A stretch of 41,006 nucleotides of DNA from assembly GCA_030682405.1 (NCBI GenBank), contig JAUXOF010000052.1:1-41006 (forward strand), given 5' to 3'. Positions 8,356 through 15,903 of this stretch are shown here, piece after piece; the stretch's first letter is position 1; each line of letters begins with the position of its first letter. The notes under the pieces were generated by a model. It saw nothing but the letters and a program-made list of their open reading frames with translations. It did not search any database and was not told the origin of the DNA. The DNA comes from Thermodesulfovibrionales bacterium. Its GTDB lineage: Bacteria > Nitrospirota > Thermodesulfovibrionia > Thermodesulfovibrionales > JdFR-86. Position numbers and translations under genes: made by a program.

Positions 8356-8356
8356 C

Positions 8357-8704
8357 ATGAAGGTACTGGTTGTTGACGACGATGCCCATGTGCTGAGGCT
8401 TTACAAGGAGGAGCTTGAGGAAGAGGGCTACGAGGTGGTGACTGCCGGAACGGGGAGGGAGGCCATGGAGATGTTCGAAAGGGAAAACCCCGACCTTGTG
8501 ACCCTTGATATCCTCATGCCCGACATTGACGGCATAAGCCTTCTTAGGCGCATGAAGGACCTTAGGCCCAGGATGCCAGTAATAATGTCTACGGCGTATG
8601 ACTACAGGGATGATTTTGCCGTCTGGGCGTCCGAGGCATATCTGGTCAAGTCATCCGACCTCGCAGAGCTTAAGGCCACAATAAAGAAGCTTCTGAGCAA
8701 GTGA
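8357..8704 (+). CDS. Single-domain response regulator (REC only)
   Basis: A 115-residue receiver domain with nothing attached. Acidic pocket D7-D8-D9, phospho-acceptor D51 in VTLDILMPDIDG, switch residue T79 and conserved K98 in AYLVKSSDL are all present, so it should accept phosphate. With no DNA-binding or enzyme output it may act by protein contact or pass phosphate on. It starts one base after the sensor kinase stop, with a GGAGG just upstream in AAGGAGGACTGAC, and its stop overlaps the methyltransferase start (TGATG). Pairing with the giant kinase is the obvious reading. Confidence 0.93.
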   Translation: MKVLVVDDDAHVLRLYKEELEEEGYEVVTAGTGREAMEMFERENPDLVTLDILMPDIDGISLLRRMKDLRPRMPVIMSTAYDYRDDFAVWASEAYLVKSSDLAELKATIKKLLSK

Positions 8705-9897
8705 TGGTTCTGAAGGCGGACTCGGCGGTATACGGCGGCTATGTCATCGCAAGGGACGGCGGTGTGGTGTTTGTAAAGGGCGCTGTCCCGGGGGAGCTTG
8801 TCGAGGTGTCGGTTACCGAGAAAAAGAAGGACTACTGCCTTGCCCGCGTTACGGATGTAATCGAACCCTCTCCGTTCAGGGTAGAGCCTCCCTGCCGGCA
8901 TTTCGGGGAGTGCGGAGGCTGCCAGCTTCAGTTCATATCCTATGAAGAACAGGTCAGGATGAAAGAGGAGATACTGCTTGACTGCATGAGAAGGATAGGG
9001 GGACTGGACGTAAAACTCGACCCTCCTGTCACGGGCGGCGCTTTTAATTACCGCCGGAGGGCGCAGTTCAAGGTGTCAAAAGAAGGAGCAATAGGGTTTT
9101 ACAGGGAGGGCACGAGGGATGTGGTCCCTATAGGGGAATGCCCTCTTATGACCGGGCGGATAAACAGCGCGCTTAAAAATCTGCGCGCGTGCAACCTTTC
9201 CGGGATAAAAGAGGTTCATGTGACGTGCGGTGACTGCATGGTTGCACTCATAAAAGGCAGGGGCTTTGACGGGGCTCAGGCAGAGGCGTTTTTGGGAGCC
9301 GGGTTTTCCGGGGTCGCCTTTGAAGACCGCAGCAGGAGCGGGGCCGGGCATGTGGGCCTTGAGCTTCAGCCGGGCCTGACATACACGGTTTCGCCGTGGG
9401 CGTTTTTCCAGAGCAACTGGGATTTAAACGTTATGGCCGCGGGCATCATAGCGGATGGGCTAATGCCGCTTGAAGGAAAGAAAGTTATTTATTTATACGC
9501 CGGGGCAGGGAACTTCGCGCTTCCGCTTGCGAGGGAGGCCAAAGAGGTTGTCGCGGTAGAGGAAAACCCGGATTCCATAAAGGACGGCGAGAGAAATCTT
9601 AAGATTAACAATATCGGGAATTTCAGGTTCATAAACCAAAAGGCCGAAAAAGCGAATCTAAAGGGCGATATCGTAATCGTTGACCCGCCGAGGCCGGGGC
9701 TTGCCGATAGGGTTGTAAAGATGCTCCTTGAGGCGTCCCCGGAGAAGATAGCCTATGTCTCCTGCAACCCCTCGACGCTTGCGCGGGACTTAAAGAAACT
9801 CGCCCTGCTTTACGATATAACTTCCATAAGGATGATGGACTTCTTCCCGCACACATACCACATAGAGACTTTGGCGTTTCTTACGAGGAAAAGATAA
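8704..9897 (+). CDS. 23S rRNA (uracil-5-)methyltransferase, RlmD/RlmC family
   Basis: S-adenosylmethionine-dependent methyltransferase making 5-methyluridine in 23S rRNA; RlmC, RlmD and TrmA cannot be told apart reliably by eye. The 397 residues comprise an N-terminal TRAM-like beta region (about 1-55), a 4Fe-4S site with C64, C70, C73 (CGGCQLQF) and C146, and the methyltransferase fold with YAGAGNF near 266 as the cofactor loop. DPPR at 327-330 and YVSCNPSTLARD with nucleophile C354 complete the family set. ATG 8704 overlaps the response-regulator stop as TGATG and is preferred to the GTG one codon earlier. Being last in a carbohydrate and signalling operon looks like co-transcription rather than shared function. 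Confidence 0.88.
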   Translation: MVLKADSAVYGGYVIARDGGVVFVKGAVPGELVEVSVTEKKKDYCLARVTDVIEPSPFRVEPPCRHFGECGGCQLQFISYEEQVRMKEEILLDCMRRIGGLDVKLDPPVTGGAFNYRRRAQFKVSKEGAIGFYREGTRDVVPIGECPLMTGRINSALKNLRACNLSGIKEVHVTCGDCMVALIKGRGFDGAQAEAFLGAGFSGVAFEDRSRSGAGHVGLELQPGLTYTVSPWAFFQSNWDLNVMAAGIIADGLMPLEGKKVIYLYAGAGNFALPLAREAKEVVAVEENPDSIKDGERNLKINNIGNFRFINQKAEKANLKGDIVIVDPPRPGLADRVVKMLLEASPEKIAYVSCNPSTLARDLKKLALLYDITSIRMMDFFPHTYHIETLAFLTRKR

Positions 9898-9955
9898 TAC
9901 CCGCGAATTCTCTTTTTCAGCGGTGGGGCATTGCCTGGACGGAGAGCAGGGGATA

Positions 9956-10543
9956 TCAGTAGTTCTTCTTCAACTCCATCAAGACCTGTTTAGCGATGTC
10001 CTTCAGGGTATCAAAAACTCCTGTGCCGATGGTTGCCACCCCCTCGTACCACGGTATGCCGTTGGTGTTCAGCAGCTTATTCATCTCCTCCAGAGGCGCT
10101 GCGGAGGGCAGGTCCCTTTTGTTGTACTGTATCGTAAAGGGAAGCCTGCTGAGGTCATAGCCCTGCTCGGCGAGGTTTATACCGAGGTCTTCGAGGCTTT
10201 CCATATTGGCTTCCATGCGCTCTATCTGGCTGTCCGCCACGAAGACGACCCCGTCTACGCCCTTGAGTATGAGCTTCCTGCTTGCCGCATAGAAGACCTG
10301 TCCGGGCACGGTGTAGAGGTGGAACCTCACCCTGAAACCCTTTATATCGCCGAGGGCAATGGGGAGGAAGTCGAAAAAGAGCGTCCTTTCGGTCTCCGTG
10401 GCCAGGGATATGAGCTTGCCCTTCTGCTCCGGGTTCGTCTTTTTGTAGACGAACTGGAGGTTTGTGGTTTTCCCGCAAAGACCCGGGCCGTAATAGACTA
10501 TCTTGCAGTTTATCTCACGCGAGGAATAATTTATAAAGGACAC
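9956..10543 (-). CDS. mglA: MglA-type small Ras-like GTPase, 195 aa
   Basis: Small GTPase of the MglA family, which sets cell polarity and directs type IV pili or gliding machinery in Myxococcus and relatives. Seen in sequence: the P-loop GPGLCGKTT (residues 19-27), the switch/G3 region TVPGQ (where classic Ras has DTAGQ), and the NKRD base-specificity motif. It begins with GTG at 10543, and the whole N terminus SFINYSSREINCKIVYYG matches MglA proteins. It lies 12 bases downstream of a roadblock gene, the usual mglB-mglA order, and both follow porB closely. A type IV pilin-like gene elsewhere in this window (33441-33848) is a possible target system, but that link is inference. It converges with the methyltransferase gene. 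Confidence 0.9.
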   Translation of the reverse strand: MSFINYSSREINCKIVYYGPGLCGKTTNLQFVYKKTNPEQKGKLISLATETERTLFFDFLPIALGDIKGFRVRFHLYTVPGQVFYAASRKLILKGVDGVVFVADSQIERMEANMESLEDLGINLAEQGYDLSRLPFTIQYNKRDLPSAAPLEEMNKLLNTNGIPWYEGVATIGTGVFDTLKDIAKQVLMELKKNY

Positions 10544-10555
10544 TTTTTAAAGCAC

Positions 10556-11050
10556 CTACCTGAAAAGATTGTCGATATCTTCGTCGCTTATTTCCGCAAA
10601 GGGAGACTCAGATATCTTGCCTTCGAGCTTTTCCTTCTCTGACTTGTTGGTTATTTCATCGAATATCCTTGCGAGGGCCTCGCTTGATTTCTTGACGCGA
10701 AGCCTTACCAGCCCGATGGATGACCTCTTGTCGAATATCACCACAAGTATTATCCTCTGCCCGATAAGCGAGATGTGTATGTTGTCTTTCTCCCCCTCGT
10801 GGAAAAGGATTGTGAACTCCCGCTCGCCGAGGAGTCTTGCTATGCCGCCTGTTGCGGCAATGTTGCCAGCGGTGAGCGAGGCCAGAGATGTGGTGTCTAT
10901 ATTGTGCGTGTCTCCGGCTGAGGCGATTAGCTGGCCGTTCTTGTCAACAAGGAAAACTACCTGCGCGTTTGCCTGGTTGTGCAGTTTCCGGAGTTCCTCG
11001 TCTATGAGCTTGAACTCGTTTTCATACAATATAAGGTCAAAATCAGACAT
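10556..11050 (-). CDS. Roadblock/LC7 protein, MglB-like GTPase-activating partner
   Basis: A 164-residue roadblock/LC7-domain protein, the class that includes MglB, the activator of GTP hydrolysis by MglA. The domain spans about residues 15-115, with the typical VVFLVDKNGQLIASAG strand pair, the LASLTAGNIAATGGIARLLGE helix region and a HISLIGQRIILVVIFD strand. A charged C-terminal tail (KSEKEKLEGKISESP, then DEDIDNLFR) follows. ATG 11050 was chosen because GAGGG lies eleven bases upstream and MSDFDLILYENEFK starts the domain. The in-frame ATG at 11095 would overlap porB. It sits 11 bases after porB and 12 before mglA, so GTPase module and oxidoreductase probably share one message. Confidence 0.85.
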   Translation of the reverse strand: MSDFDLILYENEFKLIDEELRKLHNQANAQVVFLVDKNGQLIASAGDTHNIDTTSLASLTAGNIAATGGIARLLGEREFTILFHEGEKDNIHISLIGQRIILVVIFDKRSSIGLVRLRVKKSSEALARIFDEITNKSEKEKLEGKISESPFAEISDEDIDNLFR

Positions 11051-11061
11051 CTTTTTTCCCT

Positions 11062-11991
11062 CTACCCGGCGGATTCCTTGAGGAGCCTCTGCCATTCGGC
11101 ATCGATGTCAGCCTCAAGCTGTTTAAGGCGCTGCTCATTTTCAGGGGCGAACAGGTGCTTGAACCTTCCCTGAGGTTTAAGAAATTCTATTAGCGGTTTT
11201 TTCGTTTTTGGTTTAAAGGTAAGCCTTGTCTCGCCGTTTTCTACCTCATATAGCGGCCAGTAGCAGGTCTCAACGGCAAGCCTGCTTAATGCGATTGCGT
11301 CATCGGTCTTTGAACGCCACCCCCTGTTACAGGGCGAGATTATGTTCATGAAGGTCGGGCCGCCTGCGGAAAGGGCCTTTCTGACCTTTTTCATAAGGTC
11401 AAGCCAGTGGCTTGGGGCTGCCTGCGCCGCATAGGGGATATTGTGCGCTGCCATTATCCTTGTGAGGTCTTTTCTCCTCTGCGGTTTTCCGGGTATGACG
11501 CTTCCGGCAGGGCATGTGGTCGTGTCTGCGCCCCGAGGGGTTGCGCTTGAGCGCTGGATTCCGGTGTTCATGTATGCCCCGTTGTCGTAACATATATAAA
11601 GCATGTCGTGGCCGCGTTCCATTGCTCCCGAGAGGCTCTGGAAACCTATGTCGTAGGTTCCCCCGTCCCCGCCGAACGCTATGAACTTCACGTCCTTGTC
11701 CATCTTCCCCTTTTTCTTATATGCCCTGTACATCGTCTCAACGCCTGAGATTGTGGCTGCGGCGTTCTCAAATGCGGTGTGAATCCATGGTATCTTCCAT
11801 GCCGTATACTCCGAGATGCAGCTTGAGACCTCAAGGCATCCGGTTGCGTTTGCCGCTATAACCGGATGCTCCGCCGCAAGCAGAACCATCTTGACTATTA
11901 TAGGAGCGCCGCATCCCGCGCACATCCTGTGGCCGTGCGTGAAAAGGTCTTCTTTTTTCGAAAGCTCTTTTAATTTTAGTTCTGTGCTCAT
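11062..11991 (-). CDS. porB: Pyruvate/2-oxoacid:ferredoxin oxidoreductase, beta subunit
   Basis: The thiamine-diphosphate-binding subunit of the enzyme that interconverts pyruvate plus CoA with acetyl-CoA, CO2 and reduced ferredoxin. The 309 residues contain C24-x-x-C27 (MCAGCGAP), C52 (ATGCLEVSS) and a later Cys in ISPCNRGW, the four ligands of its 4Fe-4S cluster. FGGDGGTYDIGFQSLSGA is the thiamine diphosphate and magnesium motif. The sequence fits the pyruvate-type beta subunit better than the 2-oxoglutarate type, but substrate is not proven. Two bases separate it from porA. In anaerobes with reductive acetyl-CoA or reverse TCA metabolism this enzyme often works toward pyruvate synthesis. 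Confidence 0.93.
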   Translation of the reverse strand: MSTELKLKELSKKEDLFTHGHRMCAGCGAPIIVKMVLLAAEHPVIAANATGCLEVSSCISEYTAWKIPWIHTAFENAAATISGVETMYRAYKKKGKMDKDVKFIAFGGDGGTYDIGFQSLSGAMERGHDMLYICYDNGAYMNTGIQRSSATPRGADTTTCPAGSVIPGKPQRRKDLTRIMAAHNIPYAAQAAPSHWLDLMKKVRKALSAGGPTFMNIISPCNRGWRSKTDDAIALSRLAVETCYWPLYEVENGETRLTFKPKTKKPLIEFLKPQGRFKHLFAPENEQRLKQLEADIDAEWQRLLKESAG

Positions 11992-11993
11992 AT

Positions 11994-13172
11994 CTATTGC
12001 CTCACCCCGATATATTCTTTTATGGTTTTTATGCCTCCGCCCTTTGCTATGTCCACGAGTTCCAAGAAGGTTTCCTCGGCATGCGCCGGCAGGAAGTCCC
12101 TGCCGCCGAGCCCGTAGATTTTGTTGATAAGGGCGGGCCTCTTGCTGCTTCCGTAAAGTGCGGAGGAAACCTCCATGAAAACAGGCCCGTATCCTCCGAA
12201 AGAGTCGGCCCTGTCCATGACTGCAACGGCCTTGAGATTCTGAAGCGAAGCGGCCATCTCCCCGTAAGGGAACGGCCTGAAGAGCCTCGGTTTAAGAAGG
12301 CCGGCCTTGATGCCTTTGACCCTCAGGGAATCCACAACGTCCTTGGCCGTGCCGGCTGCCGAACTCATTATAACGAGGCCGACCTCTGCGTCCTCAAGCC
12401 TGTAGGATTCGAACAGGCCGTATTTCCTGCCGCTCAGTTTCTCAAAGTCTTCCGCCACATCAAGCACGACTCCCTTGACCCTGCTCATAATCTCGTGCTG
12501 AAGCCGCTTATATTCGATATAGAGGTCCGGCAGTATGAGCGGACCGTAGCTTTTGGGTTTGTCTAAATCAAGAAGGGCATTAACGACCTTAAACTCCCCG
12601 ATGAAGTCTTCCACCGCCTTGTCCTCAAGATATTCCATACGCTCTATGGAGTGGCTGATGATAAAGCCGTCGAGGTTTATCATCACCGGAAGCCTCAGTG
12701 CCAGATGTTCCCCTATCCTGAACGCCTGAATCGTGTTGTCGTAAGCCTCCTGCGCGTCTTCGGACCAGAGTTGTATCCAGCCCGTATCCCTTGCGCCCAT
12801 TGCATCGGAATGGTCTCCGTGTATGTTGAGGGGCGCGGAAAGCGCCCTGTTTACGACAGGCATGATTATGGGGAGGTTGTCTCCTGAGGCTATGTGGAGC
12901 ATCTCCCACATGAGGGCCAGTCCCTGAGAGGACGTGGCGGTTATCACCCTTCCGCCTGCCGCAGATGCGCCGATGCAGGCCGACATCGAGCTGTGTTCAC
13001 TCTCAACGAGGATTAGCTCTGTATCCACCTCGCCGTTTGAGACGAAGGAGGCGAACCTCTGCATCATGTCGGTCGCGGGGGTTATGGGGTAGGCGGCGCA
13101 CACATCGGGGTTTGCCTGCCTGAGTGCGTTTGCAACCGCTTCATTGCCTGTGACAGCGACTACCTTTTGCAT
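11994..13172 (-). CDS. porA: Pyruvate/2-oxoacid:ferredoxin oxidoreductase, alpha subunit
   Basis: Alpha subunit of the four-part ferredoxin oxidoreductase, 392 residues, the usual length. The N-terminal pyrimidine-binding domain holds AYPITPATDMMQRFAS and the VESEHSSMSACIGASAAGGR segment, where the Glu activates thiamine diphosphate. GLALMWEMLHIASG and NRALSAPLNIHGDHSD are further family-conserved stretches. The C-terminal part (about 250-390) is the transketolase-C-like domain. The start overlaps the porD stop by one base (TAATG), so translation is coupled. With separate gamma, delta, alpha and beta genes this is the archaeal/Thermotoga-type arrangement rather than the single-chain enzyme. 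Confidence 0.93.
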   Translation of the reverse strand: MQKVVAVTGNEAVANALRQANPDVCAAYPITPATDMMQRFASFVSNGEVDTELILVESEHSSMSACIGASAAGGRVITATSSQGLALMWEMLHIASGDNLPIIMPVVNRALSAPLNIHGDHSDAMGARDTGWIQLWSEDAQEAYDNTIQAFRIGEHLALRLPVMINLDGFIISHSIERMEYLEDKAVEDFIGEFKVVNALLDLDKPKSYGPLILPDLYIEYKRLQHEIMSRVKGVVLDVAEDFEKLSGRKYGLFESYRLEDAEVGLVIMSSAAGTAKDVVDSLRVKGIKAGLLKPRLFRPFPYGEMAASLQNLKAVAVMDRADSFGGYGPVFMEVSSALYGSSKRPALINKIYGLGGRDFLPAHAEETFLELVDIAKGGGIKTIKEYIGVRQ

Positions 13173-13459
13173 TATTTGCCTTCCTCCTCCATAATTATCG
13201 CCTTATTGCCCTTTTTGCCGGGGCATTCAAGTGCGCATATGCCGCAGCCCTTGCAGTAATCGTAATCAAAACCGGTCATCTTGCCGTCTTGGACCGTCAC
13301 CGACATGTCAGGGCAGTACATCCAGCAGAAAAGGCACTGTATGCAGTTTTCCTTTATCCATAGGGGCTTAAACGCCCGCCATGAGCCGGTCTTGAACCGG
13401 ACGGCACTTCCCCCCTCCAGTATGACGGCGCCGGGAACAAGCTCATGCCATTTTTTCAT
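13172..13459 (-). CDS. porD: Pyruvate/2-oxoacid:ferredoxin oxidoreductase, delta (2x 4Fe-4S) subunit
   Basis: A 95-residue ferredoxin-like subunit that passes electrons from the thiamine site to soluble ferredoxin. Two full 4Fe-4S motifs are visible: C39-x2-C42-x2-C45-x3-C49-P and C69-x2-C72-x2-C75-x3-C79-P. The N-terminal tail with WRAFKPLWI is typical of PorD and distinguishes it from free ferredoxins. Start and stop overlap the neighbouring porG and porA genes by a few bases. Confidence 0.93.
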   Translation of the reverse strand: MKKWHELVPGAVILEGGSAVRFKTGSWRAFKPLWIKENCIQCLFCWMYCPDMSVTVQDGKMTGFDYDYCKGCGICALECPGKKGNKAIIMEEEGK

Positions 13460-14031
13460 CCCTCTGTTACCTCCTCGTAGCCCCTTCTTACGGCCTCAAG
13501 ATTGCCGTCTATTATCTTCTGCGAGAACTTTTTGCCGAAGCTCTTCTTGACGTCCTCCAGAAGGTGGTCGAGGGTCACAAGCCCCGTGACCTTGACGACG
13601 GCGCCGAGCATCGGGAAGTTCGGGAGCGCCCTGCCGATGCAGTCCGTGGCTATCTTTGTGGCGTCAACCGTGAACACCTTCTGCCTTTCCCCTGCCTTGA
13701 GCCTTGTCCTGATTTCCGCCGGGCCTTTGGAGGTATTTACGACGAACATTGCGTTTTCCGGGGTCCCTTCGGCAACATTGATTGCATCAATAAGCGTTGC
13801 GTCGACAATGCCTACGACATGGGGCTCAAGCACCGGGCAGTGCATCCTGAGCCGGTTTGAGCTTATCCTGTTGTACGCCCTGAGGGGCGCTCCGGCCCTC
13901 TCAGGCCCGTATTCAGGGAACGCCTGAACGTACCGCCCTCCGCTTAGGCAAGCATCCGCCAGCACTTTTGCCGCAGTTACGGTGCCCTGTCCTCCCCTGC
14001 CGTGCCATCTAATCTCAATGAGGTCTGACAT
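13456..14031 (-). CDS. porG: Pyruvate/2-oxoacid:ferredoxin oxidoreductase, gamma subunit
   Basis: Gamma subunit, 191 residues, first gene of the por operon. The N terminus MSDLIEIRWHGRGGQGTVTA is the family signature, followed by FPEYGPERAGAPLRAYNR. It contributes the structural domain that contacts CoA and the alpha subunit. ATG 14031 was chosen because GGAGGAG lies about four bases upstream and the signature begins right after it. An in-frame ATG at 14061 would add ten unconserved residues and overlap the promoter -10. The transcription start predicted from the promoter gives a leader of about 22 bases. Confidence 0.93.
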   Translation of the reverse strand: MSDLIEIRWHGRGGQGTVTAAKVLADACLSGGRYVQAFPEYGPERAGAPLRAYNRISSNRLRMHCPVLEPHVVGIVDATLIDAINVAEGTPENAMFVVNTSKGPAEIRTRLKAGERQKVFTVDATKIATDCIGRALPNFPMLGAVVKVTGLVTLDHLLEDVKKSFGKKFSQKIIDGNLEAVRRGYEEVTEG

Positions 14032-14059
14032 TAATCTCCTCCCAGAAATAAATATGTTC

Positions 14060-14088
14060 ATTTTAGCCTATCGCCATATATTTTTCAA
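14060..14088 (-). promoter_or_regulatory. Sigma-70 promoter for por operon
   Basis: On the minus strand TTGAAA (14088-14083) is followed after exactly 17 bases by TAAAAT (14065-14060). Each hexamer matches five of six consensus bases. Transcription would start near 14053, 22 bases before porG. It stands back-to-back with the yceD promoter, the two -35 boxes being only nine bases apart. Confidence 0.65.
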
Positions 14089-14097
14089 GGGCGTGTC

Positions 14098-14127
14098 TTG
14101 ACAATAAAAACTCATAACCGTTAGAAT
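14098..14127 (+). promoter_or_regulatory. Sigma-70 promoter for yceD-rpmF-plsX-fabH
   Basis: A perfect TTGACA (14098-14103) is followed after 18 bases by TAGAAT (14122-14127, five of six). Transcription would start near 14134, right before the 14-bp palindrome at 14140-14153. Confidence 0.65.
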
Positions 14128-14139
14128 TTATATCTGGTA

Positions 14140-14153
14140 GCTAATGCATTAGC
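14140..14153. promoter_or_regulatory. 14-bp perfect palindrome, possible operator
   Basis: GCTAATGCATTAGC is a perfect inverted repeat at about +7 to +20 of the predicted yceD transcript, a position where a bound dimer would block transcription. It does not match the FapR or FabT sites I know for lipid genes. No regulator gene lies nearby. Chance is possible. Confidence 0.4.
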
Positions 14154-14171
14154 GGCTTAAAGCGGCCTGTT

Positions 14172-14696
14172 ATGAAAATAGCGATAACGGAAATCCCCGA
14201 CGAGGGGCTCGATTATATAGCCGAAGAGGCTTTAGAAGAGTTCGGTGCGTCAGGCGAGCTAAGGATGGCATCTCCCGTAAGATGCAACCTGAGGATAGAG
14301 AAGGCGGGCGCGGAGGTTGTCGTCAGGGGGGTTATTACGGCTGATGCAGAGCTTGTCTGCAGCAGGTGCCTGAGGACTTTTATCAGTCTCCTTGAGGCCC
14401 CTGTGGAGGTCGTGTACCGTCCTGCTTCGGAACTCCGGGACGAGGACAAGCACGAGCTCATGGCCGGTGAGCTGGAAACCGGTTTTTACGTTGGCAACGA
14501 ACTGGACATGGGCGAGCTGTTTAACGAGCAGATGCTCCTCAGCGTCCCGATAAAGCCCCTGTGCAGCGATTCCTGCAAGGGGATATGCCCCGGCTGCGGA
14601 GCGGACCTTAACGAGGGCGGCTGCAAATGCGGCGGCAAGGGGCAGGACAAAAGGCTTGAGAAACTAAAAGAATATTTTGAAAGGAGAAAAGGATAA
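14172..14696 (+). CDS. yceD: YceD/DUF177 family protein
   Basis: A 174-residue member of the YceD (DUF177) family, which in bacteria and plastids is linked to 23S rRNA accumulation or 50S assembly and is almost always encoded just before rpmF, as here. C63-x-x-C66 (CSRC) in the middle and the cysteine-rich C-terminal part with CPGCGADLNEGGCKCGG are typical of the longer family form and probably hold zinc. ATG 14172 follows the predicted promoter by about 40 bases. Its TAA stop overlaps the rpmF start (TAATG), so ribosomal-protein translation is coupled to it. Confidence 0.9.
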   Translation: MKIAITEIPDEGLDYIAEEALEEFGASGELRMASPVRCNLRIEKAGAEVVVRGVITADAELVCSRCLRTFISLLEAPVEVVYRPASELRDEDKHELMAGELETGFYVGNELDMGELFNEQMLLSVPIKPLCSDSCKGICPGCGADLNEGGCKCGGKGQDKRLEKLKEYFERRKG

Positions 14697-14884
14697 TGGC
14701 CAATCCTACGCATAGACATACAAAGGCGAGGCGAGACAAGAGGCGGGCCAACTGGAAGGGACAGACCCCCAACCTCGGCGTCTGCCCCGAGTGCAAGGAG
14801 CCGAGGCTCCCCCACAGGGCGTGCCCGGGTTGCGGCTCTTATAACGGCCGCAAGGTTCTTCAGGTAGTAGAAAAAGGGACATGA
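14696..14884 (+). CDS. rpmF: Large ribosomal subunit protein bL32
   Basis: Complete 62-residue bL32. The start MANPTHRHTKARRDKRR is the conserved basic tail. C30-x-x-C33 and C43-x-x-C46 form the zinc ribbon, so this is the zinc-binding (C+) version. The start overlaps the yceD stop and the end overlaps plsX (ATGA), the common yceD-rpmF-plsX-fabH order that ties ribosome production to lipid synthesis. Confidence 0.97.
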   Translation: MANPTHRHTKARRDKRRANWKGQTPNLGVCPECKEPRLPHRACPGCGSYNGRKVLQVVEKGT

Positions 14885-15903
14885 GGGTAGCCCTCGATGC
14901 AATGGGCGGAGACAACGCCCCTGCCGTAAATATCGAGGGTGCAGCAGAGGCTGTCAACGAGTGGCCGGACATAGAGGTTGTCCTCGTCGGAGACGGGGAG
15001 CTTCTTCAGAAGGAACTTTCCGTCAGGAAATATCCCAAGTCTAAGATAACCGTCCTCCATGCGTCCGAATCCATAACCATGGATGAACAGCTTTCACAGG
15101 CCCTCAGGAGGAAAAAGGACTCCTCGATAAGAAGGGCCTTTGAGCTTGTTAAGGCGGCTGAAGCGGATGCAGTGGTCAGCGCAGGGCATTCCGGAATCAC
15201 AATGGCCCTGGCCCTGCTTCTCATAGGCACTGCCAAGGGGGTTGAGAGGCCTGCCATAGCGGCCCTTATACCCTCTCTCAAGAAAGAGTTTGTCCTTCTG
15301 GATGTCGGCGCCAATGTGGACTGCACACCGCAAAACCTTCTCCAGTTTGCGCTTATGGCGGACGCATACTGCAGGCTCATACTTGACAGGCCCAAGCCGA
15401 AGATAGCCCTTCTCAGCATCGGCGAGGAGCCTACAAAGGGCAACGAGCTGACAAAGGAGGCATTCAGGCTTCTGAAGGCGGCGGACATAAACTTTTTTGG
15501 CAATATGGAAGGCAGGGACATATTCAAGGGGGATGCGGATGTCGTTGTCTGCGACGGTTTCATAGGCAACGTGGTGCTGAAGTCGAGCGAGGGGCTTGCA
15601 GAGGCGACCATAAAGATGCTCAGGAAGGAAATAACGAGCCTGACTACAGGCAGGATAGGCTATTTTTTCATAAAATCCGCCTTGAAGAACTTCAAGAAAA
15701 AGACGGATTATGCCGAGTACGGGGGAGCGCCCCTGTTGGGAATAAACGGCACATGCATCATATGCCATGGCCGTTCGACCACAAAGGCCATTAAGAATGC
15801 CGTAAGAATGGCTGCCGACTTTTCTTCCAAGAGGGTCTACGAGGCCATCTCCGAGGAAATCGGACAGGCGCAGCCTCGGGAGAAGACAGTTGTTGCGGGC
15901 TAA
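14881..15903 (+). CDS. plsX: Phosphate acyltransferase PlsX
   Basis: Makes acyl-phosphate from acyl-ACP, the donor for PlsY in phosphatidic-acid synthesis; a peripheral membrane enzyme. The 340-residue length and the N terminus MRVALDAMGGDNAPAVNIEG are characteristic. Further family segments are VSAGHSGITMALAL, LLDVGANVDCTPQNLLQFA, LLSIGEEPTKGNELTKEAF and DVVVCDGFIGNVVLKSSEG. The start overlaps the rpmF stop as ATGA. Its 3' end overlaps the fabH start by 14 bases, so translation is coupled. Confidence 0.96.
   Translation: MRVALDAMGGDNAPAVNIEGAAEAVNEWPDIEVVLVGDGELLQKELSVRKYPKSKITVLHASESITMDEQLSQALRRKKDSSIRRAFELVKAAEADAVVSAGHSGITMALALLLIGTAKGVERPAIAALIPSLKKEFVLLDVGANVDCTPQNLLQFALMADAYCRLILDRPKPKIALLSIGEEPTKGNELTKEAFRLLKAADINFFGNMEGRDIFKGDADVVVCDGFIGNVVLKSSEGLAEATIKMLRKEITSLTTGRIGYFFIKSALKNFKKKTDYAEYGGAPLLGINGTCIICHGRSTTKAIKNAVRMAADFSSKRVYEAISEEIGQAQPREKTVVAG

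Noticed and set aside
9923-10642. Plus-strand open frame of 239 codons
   Set aside because: It is antisense to mglA and the roadblock gene, which have clear family motifs; the antisense protein has no recognisable features.
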